Source: Caballeronia glathei (lineage in GTDB: Bacteria; Pseudomonadota; Gammaproteobacteria; Burkholderiales; Burkholderiaceae). Taken from it: a stretch of 48,528 nucleotides of DNA. Positions 37,177 through 44,905 of the stretch are shown piece after piece. The position numbers were made by a program, and so were the translations under genes. The notes under the pieces are model-generated. The model ran no database searches. It was not told the DNA's origin and worked only from the letters and a program-made list of their open reading frames with translations. The stretch spans positions 1 through 48,528 of the forward strand of contig NZ_JFHC01000063.1 of NCBI RefSeq assembly GCF_000698595.1, in the 5' to 3' direction. Numbering within the stretch: position 1 is the first letter of the stretch; every line of letters begins with the position of its first letter.

Positions 37177-39315
37177 TTACTGCTGCGGATGCGTCGGCTC
37201 TGCCTGCGGCGCACCCTCGTTCAGGAGCGCCTTCGCCGACAGACGCACGCGGCCCTTCTCGTCCGTCTGAATGACCTTGACCTTCACGATCTGGCCTTCC
37301 TTCAGATAGTCGTTGATGTCCTTGATGCGTTCGTTGGCAATTTCCGAGATGTGCAGCAGACCATCCTTGCCCGGCAGGATGTTCACGATCGCGCCGAAAT
37401 CCAGCAGCTTGAGCACCGGACCTTCGTACACCTGGCCCACTTCCACTTCGGCCGTGATGTTCTCGATGCGCTTCTTCGCTTCGGCCATGCCTTCGCTGCT
37501 CGTGCTCGCGATCGTCACGACGCCGTCATCGGAGATGTCGATCGTCGTGTTCGTTTCTTCCGTGAGCGCGCGGATCACCGAACCGCCCTTGCCGATCACG
37601 TCGCGGATCTTTTCGGGATTGATCTTCAGCGTGATCATGCGCGGCGCGTAGTCCGACAGCACCGTGTTCGTGCCCGGAACGGCGCTCGTCATCTTGCCGA
37701 GGATGTGCATGCGGCCTTCCTTCGCCTGCGCGAGCGCGACCTGCATGATTTCCTTCGTGATGCCCTGGATCTTGATGTCCATCTGCAGCGCGGTCACGCC
37801 TTGCGCCGTGCCGGCCACCTTGAAGTCCATGTCGCCCAGGTGATCTTCGTCGCCGAGAATGTCGGTCAGAACGGCGAACTTGTTGCCTTCGAGGATCAGG
37901 CCCATCGCGATGCCCGCGACGTGCGCCTTCATCGGAACGCCCGCGTCCATCAGTGCGAGACAGCCGCCGCAGACCGACGCCATCGACGACGAGCCGTTCG
38001 ACTCCGTGATTTCCGAGACGACGCGGATCGAGTAGCCGAATTCGTCGGCGGACGGCAGGCACGCGGCGAGCGCGCGCTTGGCGAGGCGGCCGTGGCCGAT
38101 TTCGCGGCGCTTCGGCGAACCGACGCGGCCCGTTTCGCCGGTCGCGAACGGCGGCATGTTGTAGTGGAGCATGAAGCGCTCGCGGTATTCGCCTTCGAGC
38201 GCGTCGATGTTCTGCTCATCGCCCTTCGTGCCGAGCGTCGCGACGACGAGCGCCTGCGTTTCGCCGCGCGTGAAGAGCGCCGAGCCGTGCGTGCGCGGCA
38301 ACACGCCCGTGCGGATTTCGATCGGGCGCACCGTGCGGGTGTCGCGGCCGTCGATGCGCGGCTCGCCGTTCAGGATCTGCGAGCGGACGATCTTCGCTTC
38401 GATGTCGAACAGCACGTTGCCGACCGTTGCGTTGTCCGCGGCCGTCGTGCCCGCTGCAGCGGCTTCCTCGGCGAGCTTCGCCGACGTCGCTGCGTACACT
38501 TCCTTCAGCTTGGTCGAGCGCGCCTGCTTGTTACGCAACTGATACGCGGCGAGCAGTTCGCCTTGTGCGATTTCCGTCACGCGGGCGATCAGCGCCTCGT
38601 TCTTCGACGCCGGCTGCCAGTCCCATTCGGGCTTGCCGCCGTCACGCACGAGTTCGTGGATCGCATCGATGGCCGTCTGCATCTGCTCGTGGCCAAACAC
38701 GACGCCGCCGAGCATCACTTCCTCGCTCAGCTGCTGCGCTTCCGATTCCACCATCAGCACGGCGCGCTCGGTGCCGGCGACGATCAGATCGAGCGCCGAT
38801 TCCTTCATTTGCGTGCGCGTCGGGTTCAGCACGTATTCGTTGTTGATGTACGCGACACGCGCGGCACCGACCGGGCCGTTAAACGGCAGGCCCGACACGG
38901 CGAGCGCCGCCGACGCGCCGATCAGCGCGGGGATGTCGGCCGGGACGTCCGGATTGAGCGACAGAACGTGAATCACGACCTGCACTTCGTTATAGAAGCC
39001 TTCCGGGAACAGCGGGCGCAGCGGCCGGTCGATCAGGCGCGAAATCAGCGTTTCGCCTTCCGACGGGCGGCCTTCGCGGCGGAAGAAGCCGCCGGGGATC
39101 TTGCCCGCGGCGTAGGTCTTTTCGAGGTAATCGACGGTCAGCGGGAAGAAATCCTGGCCCGGCTTGGCCGTCTTCGCGCCGACGACCGTCGCGAGCACGA
39201 CGGTGTCTTCGACGTCGACGATCACGGCGCCGCCCGCCTGGCGCGCGATCTCGCCAGTTTCCAGGCGGACGTTGTGTTGTCCCCACTTAAATTCTTTGAC
39301 GATCTTATTGAACAT
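37177..39315 (-). CDS. pnp: Polyribonucleotide nucleotidyltransferase (PNPase)
   Basis: The product is 712 aa with normal domain order: first RNase PH domain (about 10-145), helical linker, second RNase PH domain (about 325-550), KH domain with NPEKIRDVIGKGGSVIR, and S1 domain with GQVYEGPVLKLLDFGAIVNI. It degrades RNA phosphorolytically from the 3' end and joins the degradosome. The family start MFNKIVKEFKWGQ is at 39315, with an AAGGAGTG ribosome-binding site; an open extension upstream to 39399 is not family-like. It follows rpsO at a distance of 380 bp, with a terminator and structured leader between, as in the conserved rpsO-pnp locus. Confidence 0.97.
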   Translation of the reverse strand: MFNKIVKEFKWGQHNVRLETGEIARQAGGAVIVDVEDTVVLATVVGAKTAKPGQDFFPLTVDYLEKTYAAGKIPGGFFRREGRPSEGETLISRLIDRPLRPLFPEGFYNEVQVVIHVLSLNPDVPADIPALIGASAALAVSGLPFNGPVGAARVAYINNEYVLNPTRTQMKESALDLIVAGTERAVLMVESEAQQLSEEVMLGGVVFGHEQMQTAIDAIHELVRDGGKPEWDWQPASKNEALIARVTEIAQGELLAAYQLRNKQARSTKLKEVYAATSAKLAEEAAAAGTTAADNATVGNVLFDIEAKIVRSQILNGEPRIDGRDTRTVRPIEIRTGVLPRTHGSALFTRGETQALVVATLGTKGDEQNIDALEGEYRERFMLHYNMPPFATGETGRVGSPKRREIGHGRLAKRALAACLPSADEFGYSIRVVSEITESNGSSSMASVCGGCLALMDAGVPMKAHVAGIAMGLILEGNKFAVLTDILGDEDHLGDMDFKVAGTAQGVTALQMDIKIQGITKEIMQVALAQAKEGRMHILGKMTSAVPGTNTVLSDYAPRMITLKINPEKIRDVIGKGGSVIRALTEETNTTIDISDDGVVTIASTSSEGMAEAKKRIENITAEVEVGQVYEGPVLKLLDFGAIVNILPGKDGLLHISEIANERIKDINDYLKEGQIVKVKVIQTDEKGRVRLSAKALLNEGAPQAEPTHPQQ

Positions 39316-39420
39316 TGTCACTCCTTGTTCGTTACGCCGCGCCGCCCACCCGCGCACATGCCGGCGTGAGGGCGCTAAGCGGGGCGATGACCGGACCACG
39401 CAGCAAGAGGTGTGTTATGC

Positions 39421-39467
39421 CATTCCAGCGCAACGCGACGCGTTGCTTCACGTGACGCGCTGGAATG
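39421..39467 (-). promoter_or_regulatory. Structured pnp leader hairpin, candidate RNase III processing site
   Basis: Perfect 11-bp arms at 39421-39431 and 39457-39467 enclose a nested 6-bp hairpin (caacgc 39431-39436, gcgttg 39440-39445). A further helix, tgtgt (39411-39415) with acaca (39468-39472), extends it beyond a 5-nt bulge. It lies 105-150 nt upstream of the pnp ATG. In E. coli a long stem-loop here is cut by RNase III and lets PNPase repress its own synthesis; the same role is inferred. A second hairpin (ggatcg/cgatcc, 39501-39520) lies upstream. Confidence 0.6.
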
Positions 39468-39625
39468 ACACAAAGCTCTGCCGCGAGGCCGGCCGGTGTC
39501 GGATCGCTTTTTCACGATCCGGTAAAAGACGCTATGGCCGAACGCCACGCTCAATCGATACGATCAAACGACTCGATAAAGCGCCGCGGTTAAAACGTTT
39601 GAAGCACTTGAAGGCACGCGCCGTT

Positions 39626-39664
39626 CAAAAACAAAATGCCTGCATCAGCGAACTGACACAGGCA
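39626..39664 (-). terminator. Intrinsic terminator of rpsO with TTCG tetraloop
   Basis: On the minus strand the outer arms tgcctg (39664-39659) and caggca (39642-39637) enclose a 2-nt internal mismatch and an inner stem tcag/ctga closed by a TTCG tetraloop. The tract ttttgttttt follows. It lies about 30 bp past the rpsO stop, so pnp probably depends on partial read-through or its own promoter. Confidence 0.88.
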
Positions 39665-39695
39665 CTTCATTGGAACGCTGGCCGTCGACTGCCAA

Positions 39696-39965
39696 TTACT
39701 TGCGCAGGCCCAGCTTTTCGATCAGCGAGCGATAACGGTCGGCATCCTTGCCCTTCAGGTAGTCGAGCAGCTTGCGACGGCGGCTCACCATGCGCAGCAA
39801 ACCGCGGCGGCTGTGGTGATCCTTCGTGTGGGCCTTGAAGTGAAGGGTCAGTTCGTTGATGCGGGTCGTGAGCAGCGCGACCTGCACTTCGGGCGAACCG
39901 GTGTCGTTGGCGGCGCGTGCGTATTCTGCGACGACGTCGGATTTCTTGACTTGAGCTACGGACAT
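39696..39965 (-). CDS. rpsO: 30S ribosomal protein S15
   Basis: The product is 89 aa, the exact family length. The 16S-rRNA-binding segments are seen in NDTGSPEVQVALLTTRINELT and HFKAHTKDHHSRRGLL with the following RRRKLLDYLK. It binds the central domain of 16S rRNA early in 30S assembly. The start is the second Met of the frame (39965); an ATG two codons earlier is possible. AAAGGAAATG provides the ribosome-binding site. An extended -10 promoter lies about 180 bp upstream, leaving a long leader that could carry S15 autoregulation. Confidence 0.97.
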   Translation of the reverse strand: MSVAQVKKSDVVAEYARAANDTGSPEVQVALLTTRINELTLHFKAHTKDHHSRRGLLRMVSRRRKLLDYLKGKDADRYRSLIEKLGLRK

Positions 39966-40137
39966 TTGCATTTCCTTTAATACAGACAGGCGGTCACGGA
40001 AGAAGGGCCGTGCCGTGGGTTAAATCTTGAGTCGGATCAATCACTTCTTTCGCTTCGAATGGACCTGCCGACCGGCCTGTTGACGCGCTTCAGGGCATCT
40101 GACCCAGGCTGTGACGAGAGGACTGGCTCAAAACGAA
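39966..40137 (-). promoter_or_regulatory. Long 5' leader of rpsO, possible S15 autoregulatory RNA
   Basis: About 170 nt separate the predicted transcription start from the rpsO ATG. The leader contains short inverted repeats, for example cacgg/ccgtg in 39995-40012 and a gccg/cggc dyad near 40068-40077. S15 represses its own mRNA in several bacterial groups by binding leader structures; that this leader does so is inferred. Confidence 0.4.
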
Positions 40138-40143
40138 GCGCGA

Positions 40144-40152
40144 ATTATAGCA
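40144..40152 (-). promoter_or_regulatory. Extended -10 promoter for rpsO
   Basis: The minus strand reads TGCTATAAT, a consensus -10 with an extended TGn motif; the -35 region is poor. Transcription should start near 40137. The motif lies within 55 bp of the 3' end of the binding-protein gene. Confidence 0.7.
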
Positions 40153-40198
40153 CAGCCGGTTTGCCGTAGACGCACCGTGGAAGCGCCCGAACATGCGC

Positions 40199-41524
40199 CT
40201 AGCGCACGGGACGCTCCATCGCGCAGGTCGTCGGCAGCGCGGTCCGGTCGGCGGGCACCGCACGCAGCGTACGAAAGCCGTAGCCCGAGCCTTCGTTGTC
40301 GAACTTCACGCCGGGCGTGCCCGCGCGGTCCATTTCCATCACGTAGAGCGGCTGGATCAGCTGATGGTCCTGCGCGCGCATCGTCGACGCGTGAAAGCCG
40401 TTGTCGAATTTCATGCCCTCGAGCGCGCGGGCGACAGCCACCGGATCGGCGCTGCCCGCGCGCGTGAGCGCACCGGCCAGCATCTCGATCATGAGCGGCA
40501 TGCGCAGCACGAGGTAATCGTCGGCGGCCGACGGGAAGCGCGCGCGAAACGCCTGGTAGTACGCGTCCGACGCCGCGCCGCCCACGTTCGGATGCCAGTC
40601 CGCGACCGCCACCACGCGCTTCACGCCCGCCTCGCCGAGCGCGGCCGGCGCGCCGAGGCTGTTGCCGTAGAACGTGTAGAACTTCGTCGCGAGGCCCTGT
40701 TCGCGCGCGGCTTTCACGAGCAGGGTCAGATCGTTGCCCCAGTTGCCCGTCACGACGGCGTCCGCGCCGCTCGCGCGGATTTTCGAGATATACGGCGCGA
40801 AATCCTTCACCCGGCCGATCGGATGGAATTCGTCGCCGGCGATCGCAATGTCGGGGCGCCGCTCCTTCAGCGCCCGCTGCGCCTCGCGGCTGACGTCGTG
40901 GCCGAAGCTGTAGTCCTGGTTCAGCAGATAGACTTTTTTCACCGCACGGTCGCGCTCGATCACGTCCGCGAGTGCGTCCATGCGCATGCCGGCGTGCGCG
41001 TCGAAGCGGAAATGCCAGAAGCTGCACGCGGCGTTGGTGAGCGCGGGGTCGTCGGCGGAATAGTTGAGGAAGACGACGCGCGCATCCGGCTCGCGCGTGT
41101 TCTGCCGGTCGATCGCGGCGATCAGCGCCGCCGCCACCGCCGAGCTGTTGCCCTGCATCACGAAGCCGATGCGCTGGTCGATCGCCGCGCGCAGCTGCAT
41201 GAGACTCGCTTCGCTGCTGCCCCGGCCGTCGAGCACGACGAGTTCGAGCGGATGCGCGCCGTCGGCGAGCTTCACGCCGCCGCGGGCGTTCACGCGCTCG
41301 ACGCCAAAGCGCAGATTGCGCTCCACGGCCGCGCCCGCATTGGCGAACGGCCCGGACATGCCTTCGATCATCGCGATGCGGATCGGGGCATTGACCGCTT
41401 TTTCAGGCGTATCGGCGGCGCACGCCGCAAACGACCACGCGACGCACGCGAACACGGCGAGCCGACGGAACCCGCGCAACCCTCGCGCATCGGTGAATTT
41501 TTTTTCTTTTTTTCCGCTCGACAT
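40199..41524 (-). CDS. Branched-chain amino acid-type ABC transporter substrate-binding protein, orphan
   Basis: The product is 441 aa with a type 1 periplasmic-binding fold (Leu/Ile/Val-binding protein-like): APIRIAMIEGMSGPFANAG at the start of the mature protein, then IGFVMQGNSSAVAAA and DYSFGHDVSREAQ. A signal peptide spans about residues 18-37 (RGFRRLAVFACVAWSFAACA); it could also be a lipoprotein with C36. No permease or ATPase genes are adjacent, so it either feeds a transporter encoded elsewhere or acts as a sensor. The start at 41524 is followed by two A-tracts of seven and eight. A much longer open frame upstream runs antisense to the lipoprotein gene and is not used. Confidence 0.88.
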   Translation of the reverse strand: MSSGKKEKKFTDARGLRGFRRLAVFACVAWSFAACAADTPEKAVNAPIRIAMIEGMSGPFANAGAAVERNLRFGVERVNARGGVKLADGAHPLELVVLDGRGSSEASLMQLRAAIDQRIGFVMQGNSSAVAAALIAAIDRQNTREPDARVVFLNYSADDPALTNAACSFWHFRFDAHAGMRMDALADVIERDRAVKKVYLLNQDYSFGHDVSREAQRALKERRPDIAIAGDEFHPIGRVKDFAPYISKIRASGADAVVTGNWGNDLTLLVKAAREQGLATKFYTFYGNSLGAPAALGEAGVKRVVAVADWHPNVGGAASDAYYQAFRARFPSAADDYLVLRMPLMIEMLAGALTRAGSADPVAVARALEGMKFDNGFHASTMRAQDHQLIQPLYVMEMDRAGTPGVKFDNEGSGYGFRTLRAVPADRTALPTTCAMERPVR

Positions 41525-41779
41525 TTCCGCTGTGCCCCGAATCCGATTCGTTTCGATGAAAGCGCGGATCATAGGCCGCGCCGCGCGCGAAGCGCAAGCG
41601 AACCGGCGCTCCTGCACGATCCCTCCCCATTCGACTGCCGGGCCGTGACAGGAGACAAACTGGCTCGAATTTCGGGCTGCTCGGGAGAATGTTTTCCCTC
41701 GCGGGCATGTCAAAATCGCATGGGGGAACACCAAGAAATTCCGCGCCGCGGTTGGAAAACAAAGCTTCCGGAGGTTTGC

Positions 41780-42295
41780 ATGTCGTTTCGAATCATTCGC
41801 GTGCGCCGCGCGCTTGTCGGCGCGGGGCTCGCGCTGCTGCTGTCGGCGTGCGCGCAGCCGTGGCAGAACTATCAGGCGGGCGCCGACGCGTCCACGCTCA
41901 TCGCCCGCCTCGGCCCGCCGCGCGAAGTCTACGATCTGCCGAGCGGCGGCAAGCGCCTGATGTGGCCGACCCAGCCACTCGGCGAAACCACGACCGCCGC
42001 CGATATCGACGCCGCAGGCAAGATCGTCACGGTGCGCCAGGTGCTCGAAGATAACGAGTTCTACAAGGCGCAGATCGGCACGTGGACCAAGAAGGACGTT
42101 CTCGTGAACTTCGGCCGTCCGGTGGAGACGTCCTACTTCCCGCTGATGAAGCGCGAGGTCTGGACCTATCGCTATATGGAGGCCAACGTCTGGTACATGA
42201 TGTACAGCTTCTATTTCGACGATCAGGGCATCCTGCGCCTGACCCAGAAGACGCCGGACCCGCTGCACGATCCGGATCGGCGCAACATGTTCTGA
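41780..42295 (+). CDS. Outer-membrane lipoprotein with two BamE/SmpA-like segments
   Basis: The product is 171 aa. A lipoprotein signal peptide ends in LLLSAC with the lipidated cysteine C24 followed by AQ, which favours outer-membrane sorting. Two copies of a BamE-like pattern are visible: STLIARLGPPREVYDLPSGG and KKDVLVNFGRPVETSYFPLM followed by a YRYME-type strand. BamE helps beta-barrel assembly; here the role is only inferred from the fold pattern. The ribosome-binding site CCGGAGG precedes the ATG at 41780. It is a single gene closed by a strong terminator, divergent from the binding-protein gene. Confidence 0.85.
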   Translation: MSFRIIRVRRALVGAGLALLLSACAQPWQNYQAGADASTLIARLGPPREVYDLPSGGKRLMWPTQPLGETTTAADIDAAGKIVTVRQVLEDNEFYKAQIGTWTKKDVLVNFGRPVETSYFPLMKREVWTYRYMEANVWYMMYSFYFDDQGILRLTQKTPDPLHDPDRRNMF

Positions 42296-42335
42296 AGCGT
42301 TCGCTTAAGTCATTGATTTGACGGGCCCGGAAAAT

Positions 42336-42366
42336 AAATGCCGCCGCGAAGGCGGCATTTTTTATA
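42336..42366. terminator. Strong terminator after the lipoprotein gene
   Basis: Arms aaatgccgcc (42336-42345) and ggcggcattt (42351-42360) are perfect over 10 bp with a 5-nt loop. They are followed by T residues on the plus strand and preceded by A residues, so it can work in both directions. Confidence 0.92.
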
Positions 42367-42505
42367 TGTAGACGAATGCGAACTTTCTCTGAGAAAGTAT
42401 TTCGTAAGGTTTCTCGCCGCTCCGCAGCGGAGCGCGCGGATTCCGGGATGGCCGCCCCGGCGCGGTGCATGGCTGGCCTTCTCGTCTCGTATTGGAGTGA
42501 CACCG

Positions 42506-43165
42506 ATGAATCGTCCCAAACGCATGCTCGTTGAAAACATCGCCTGGTCGCGCGAAGTCGCCCACAGCGATGCCCGTTTCTTTCCCCGTCTTGCCATGGG
42601 CCAGAGCCCGACCGTGCTGTGGCTCGGCTGCTCGGACAGCCGCGTTCCCGCGGAAACCATCACCAATGCCAATCCCGGCGACCTGTTCGTCCATCGCAAC
42701 ATCGCGAATCTCTTCTCCCCGTCCGACGACAACACGATGAGCGTCCTGGAATACGCGGTGCGCGTGCTCAAGGTGGACGACGTGATCGTCTGCGGCCATT
42801 ACGGCTGCGGCGGCGTGCGGGCGTCGCTGCTGCCGCTCTCGCCCGACCTGCCCCACGTGAACCGGCGCATCGCGCCGCTGTGCGCGCTCGCGCGCCAGCA
42901 CGGCGGCGAGCTGGACGCCCTGCCCGAAGGCGACGAACGCGTGAACCAGCTCGCAGAACTGAGCGTGCTCGCGCAGGTGCGCGCATTGCGCGGGACGCCT
43001 GTCGTGCGCGACGCCGCAGAGCCGCCGCGCGTGCACGGCTGGATCTTCGGGCTGCATGACGGCCGCATCAAGGTGCTCTCGTCGGGCTATCCGGACGAAG
43101 GGCCTAGTGACGATTCCTCCGCCACGCCCGAGCCCGAACCCGAGCTGGAAACCGCCGCCCGCTAA
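42506..43165 (+). CDS. can: Beta-class carbonic anhydrase
   Basis: The product is 219 aa. Zinc ligands C42, H98 and C101 and the Asp-Arg dyad D44-R46 are seen in LGCSDSRVPAE and VCGHYGCGGVRAS. It interconverts CO2 and bicarbonate in the cytosol. The start at 42506 (MNRPKRMLVENI) has a GGAGTG ribosome-binding site; the open frame upstream to 42338 crosses the terminator of the previous gene and is rejected. A SulP transporter gene follows 87 bp downstream on the same strand, a pairing that suggests bicarbonate uptake or supply. The C-terminal tail (about 195-219) is acidic and Pro/Glu-rich. Confidence 0.95.
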   Translation: MNRPKRMLVENIAWSREVAHSDARFFPRLAMGQSPTVLWLGCSDSRVPAETITNANPGDLFVHRNIANLFSPSDDNTMSVLEYAVRVLKVDDVIVCGHYGCGGVRASLLPLSPDLPHVNRRIAPLCALARQHGGELDALPEGDERVNQLAELSVLAQVRALRGTPVVRDAAEPPRVHGWIFGLHDGRIKVLSSGYPDEGPSDDSSATPEPEPELETAAR

Positions 43166-43252
43166 GCCTCACCCCGCCAGGTCTCACCCCGTTTCGACAT
43201 CCCTGCATGCGACGTCGCGAAGACGTCGCAGGCCCCCACTCGCCCGAAAAAC

Positions 43253-44821
43253 ATGAACCTACGAAAAAACTTCGCCAGCTTTCCACGCGACCTGTTCGCC
43301 GGCACCGTTGTCTTTCTGGTCGCCATGCCGCTTTGCCTAGGCATCGCCAACGCCTCCGGCGTCGAGCCGTTCGCGGGACTGCTCTCCGGGATCATCGGCG
43401 GGCTGGTCGTCGCGCTCCTGAGCGGCTCGCAGTTGAGCGTGAGCGGCCCGGCGGCCGGTCTCGTCGTGATCGTCGTCGACGGCATCGCGCGGCTCGGCAG
43501 CTTCTCCGCCTTCCTGCTGGCGGTGCTGCTGTCCGGCGCGATCCAGTTCGCCTTCGGCATGCTGAAGGCCGGGCGCTTCGCGGCGTACGTGCCGTCGTCG
43601 GTGATCAAGGGCATGCTCGCGGCGATCGGCCTTCTGCTCATCATCAAGCAGATTCCGCTTGCGGCCGGATTCGCCAACGAAGGCGCGAACGCCGCGGCGA
43701 GCCACGCAGGCACGCTCGACACGCCGCTCGGCACGATGTCGATCCCGGCCTGCATGATCGCCCTGCTCTCGCTCGCGATCCTCGCCGGCTGGGAAACCCG
43801 CGCGCTGCGGCGCTTCGCGCTCGTGCGCGCGGTGCCCGCGCCGCTCGCGGTCGTCATGCTCGGCATCGCGGCGACGCTTTTGCTCGACTTCGCCGCGCCC
43901 GGCTTTGCGCCGCCCGCGGAGCTTCGCGTGGCGCTGCCGTCGGTCGCGTCGCTTGCCGCGCTCTCCGATGCCCTCGCCTGGCCCAACTTCACGCAGCTCG
44001 TGAACCCCGACGTCTGGCGGCTCGCGATGACGCTTGCCATCGTCGCGAGCCTCGAAACGCTGCTGAGCCTCGAAGCCGTCGAGCAGATCGATCCGAAAAA
44101 GCGCGCGGCGCATCCCGACCGCGAGCTGAAGGCGCAGGGCATCGGCAACATGATGGCCGGCGCGATCGGCGCGCTGCCGATCACCTCCGTCATCGTGCGC
44201 AGTTCCGCAAACGTTCACGCGGGCGCGCAGAGCCGCTGGGCGTCGTTCATGCACGGCGTGTTCCTGCTCGCGAGCGTCTTCGCACTCACGAGCGTGATCA
44301 ACCTGATTCCGCTCGCCTGCCTCGCCGCGATCCTGATCTTCACGGGGCTCAAGCTCGCCAAGCCGTCGCTTTTCGCCGCGGTGGCGAGACAGGGCTTCGA
44401 GCGCTTCGCGCCGTTCATCGTGACGATCGCCGGCGTGCTGCTCACCGACCTGCTGATCGGCATCCTGCTCGGCATCGCGTGCAGCATCGCGCTCGCCATC
44501 CACGCAAACCTGCAGCGGCCGATCACGATCGCGCAGCACGACGACCACTTCCTGCTGTCGTTTCGCAAGGACGTGTCGTTTCTGGGCAAGGTCGCGCTCA
44601 AGCACCATCTGCGGCAGATTCCTGACCGCGCGACGGTGATCGTCGATGCGACGCGCGCCGATTTCATCGACCCGGACGTGCGCGAACTGATCGACCGGTT
44701 CGTCGCGGATGCGCCCGCGCGCGGCATCAGCGTCGAATGCCGGCAGCTCGAACGCGCGGCGCGCGGGCGGCCGTCGATGTTCGCGCGCCTGCCGTTTCCG
44801 GGACGCTCTGCAGCGGAATGA
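43253..44821 (+). CDS. SulP-family anion transporter, probable bicarbonate transporter
   Basis: The product is 522 aa. About 11 to 14 hydrophobic segments span residues 10-425 with the family segment SVSGPAAGLVVIVVDGIARLG and the substrate-site region in GALPITSVIVRSSANVHAGA. Residues about 435-505 form a STAS-like cytoplasmic domain (TVIVDATRADFIDPDVRELI). SulP proteins carry sulfate, bicarbonate or dicarboxylates across the inner membrane. Position directly after a carbonic anhydrase gene favours bicarbonate; this is inference. A weak GAAAAAC stretch precedes the ATG, so the ribosome-binding site is not obvious. Confidence 0.93.
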   Translation: MNLRKNFASFPRDLFAGTVVFLVAMPLCLGIANASGVEPFAGLLSGIIGGLVVALLSGSQLSVSGPAAGLVVIVVDGIARLGSFSAFLLAVLLSGAIQFAFGMLKAGRFAAYVPSSVIKGMLAAIGLLLIIKQIPLAAGFANEGANAAASHAGTLDTPLGTMSIPACMIALLSLAILAGWETRALRRFALVRAVPAPLAVVMLGIAATLLLDFAAPGFAPPAELRVALPSVASLAALSDALAWPNFTQLVNPDVWRLAMTLAIVASLETLLSLEAVEQIDPKKRAAHPDRELKAQGIGNMMAGAIGALPITSVIVRSSANVHAGAQSRWASFMHGVFLLASVFALTSVINLIPLACLAAILIFTGLKLAKPSLFAAVARQGFERFAPFIVTIAGVLLTDLLIGILLGIACSIALAIHANLQRPITIAQHDDHFLLSFRKDVSFLGKVALKHHLRQIPDRATVIVDATRADFIDPDVRELIDRFVADAPARGISVECRQLERAARGRPSMFARLPFPGRSAAE

Positions 44822-44828
44822 ACAGGCG

Positions 44829-44860
44829 AAAAAAAGCCCCCGCTTCTGGCGAGGGCCTTT
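44829..44860 (-). terminator. Terminator between convergent sulP-type gene and leuA
   Basis: A GC-rich stem (gccc/gggc plus cgc/gcg with one internal mismatch, 44836-44856) is flanked by seven A residues on the left, giving seven T residues on the minus strand. It ends leuA transcription and may act weakly on the other strand. Confidence 0.82.
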
Positions 44861-44905
44861 CATGCATGCCGGGCGACGCGGTGGGCGTCGTCCGCCACAA
44901 GCTCA

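Noticed and set aside
37138..39369. A long plus-strand open frame opposite pnp
   Set aside because: It mirrors pnp exactly, lacks domains and is explained by codon bias of the true gene.
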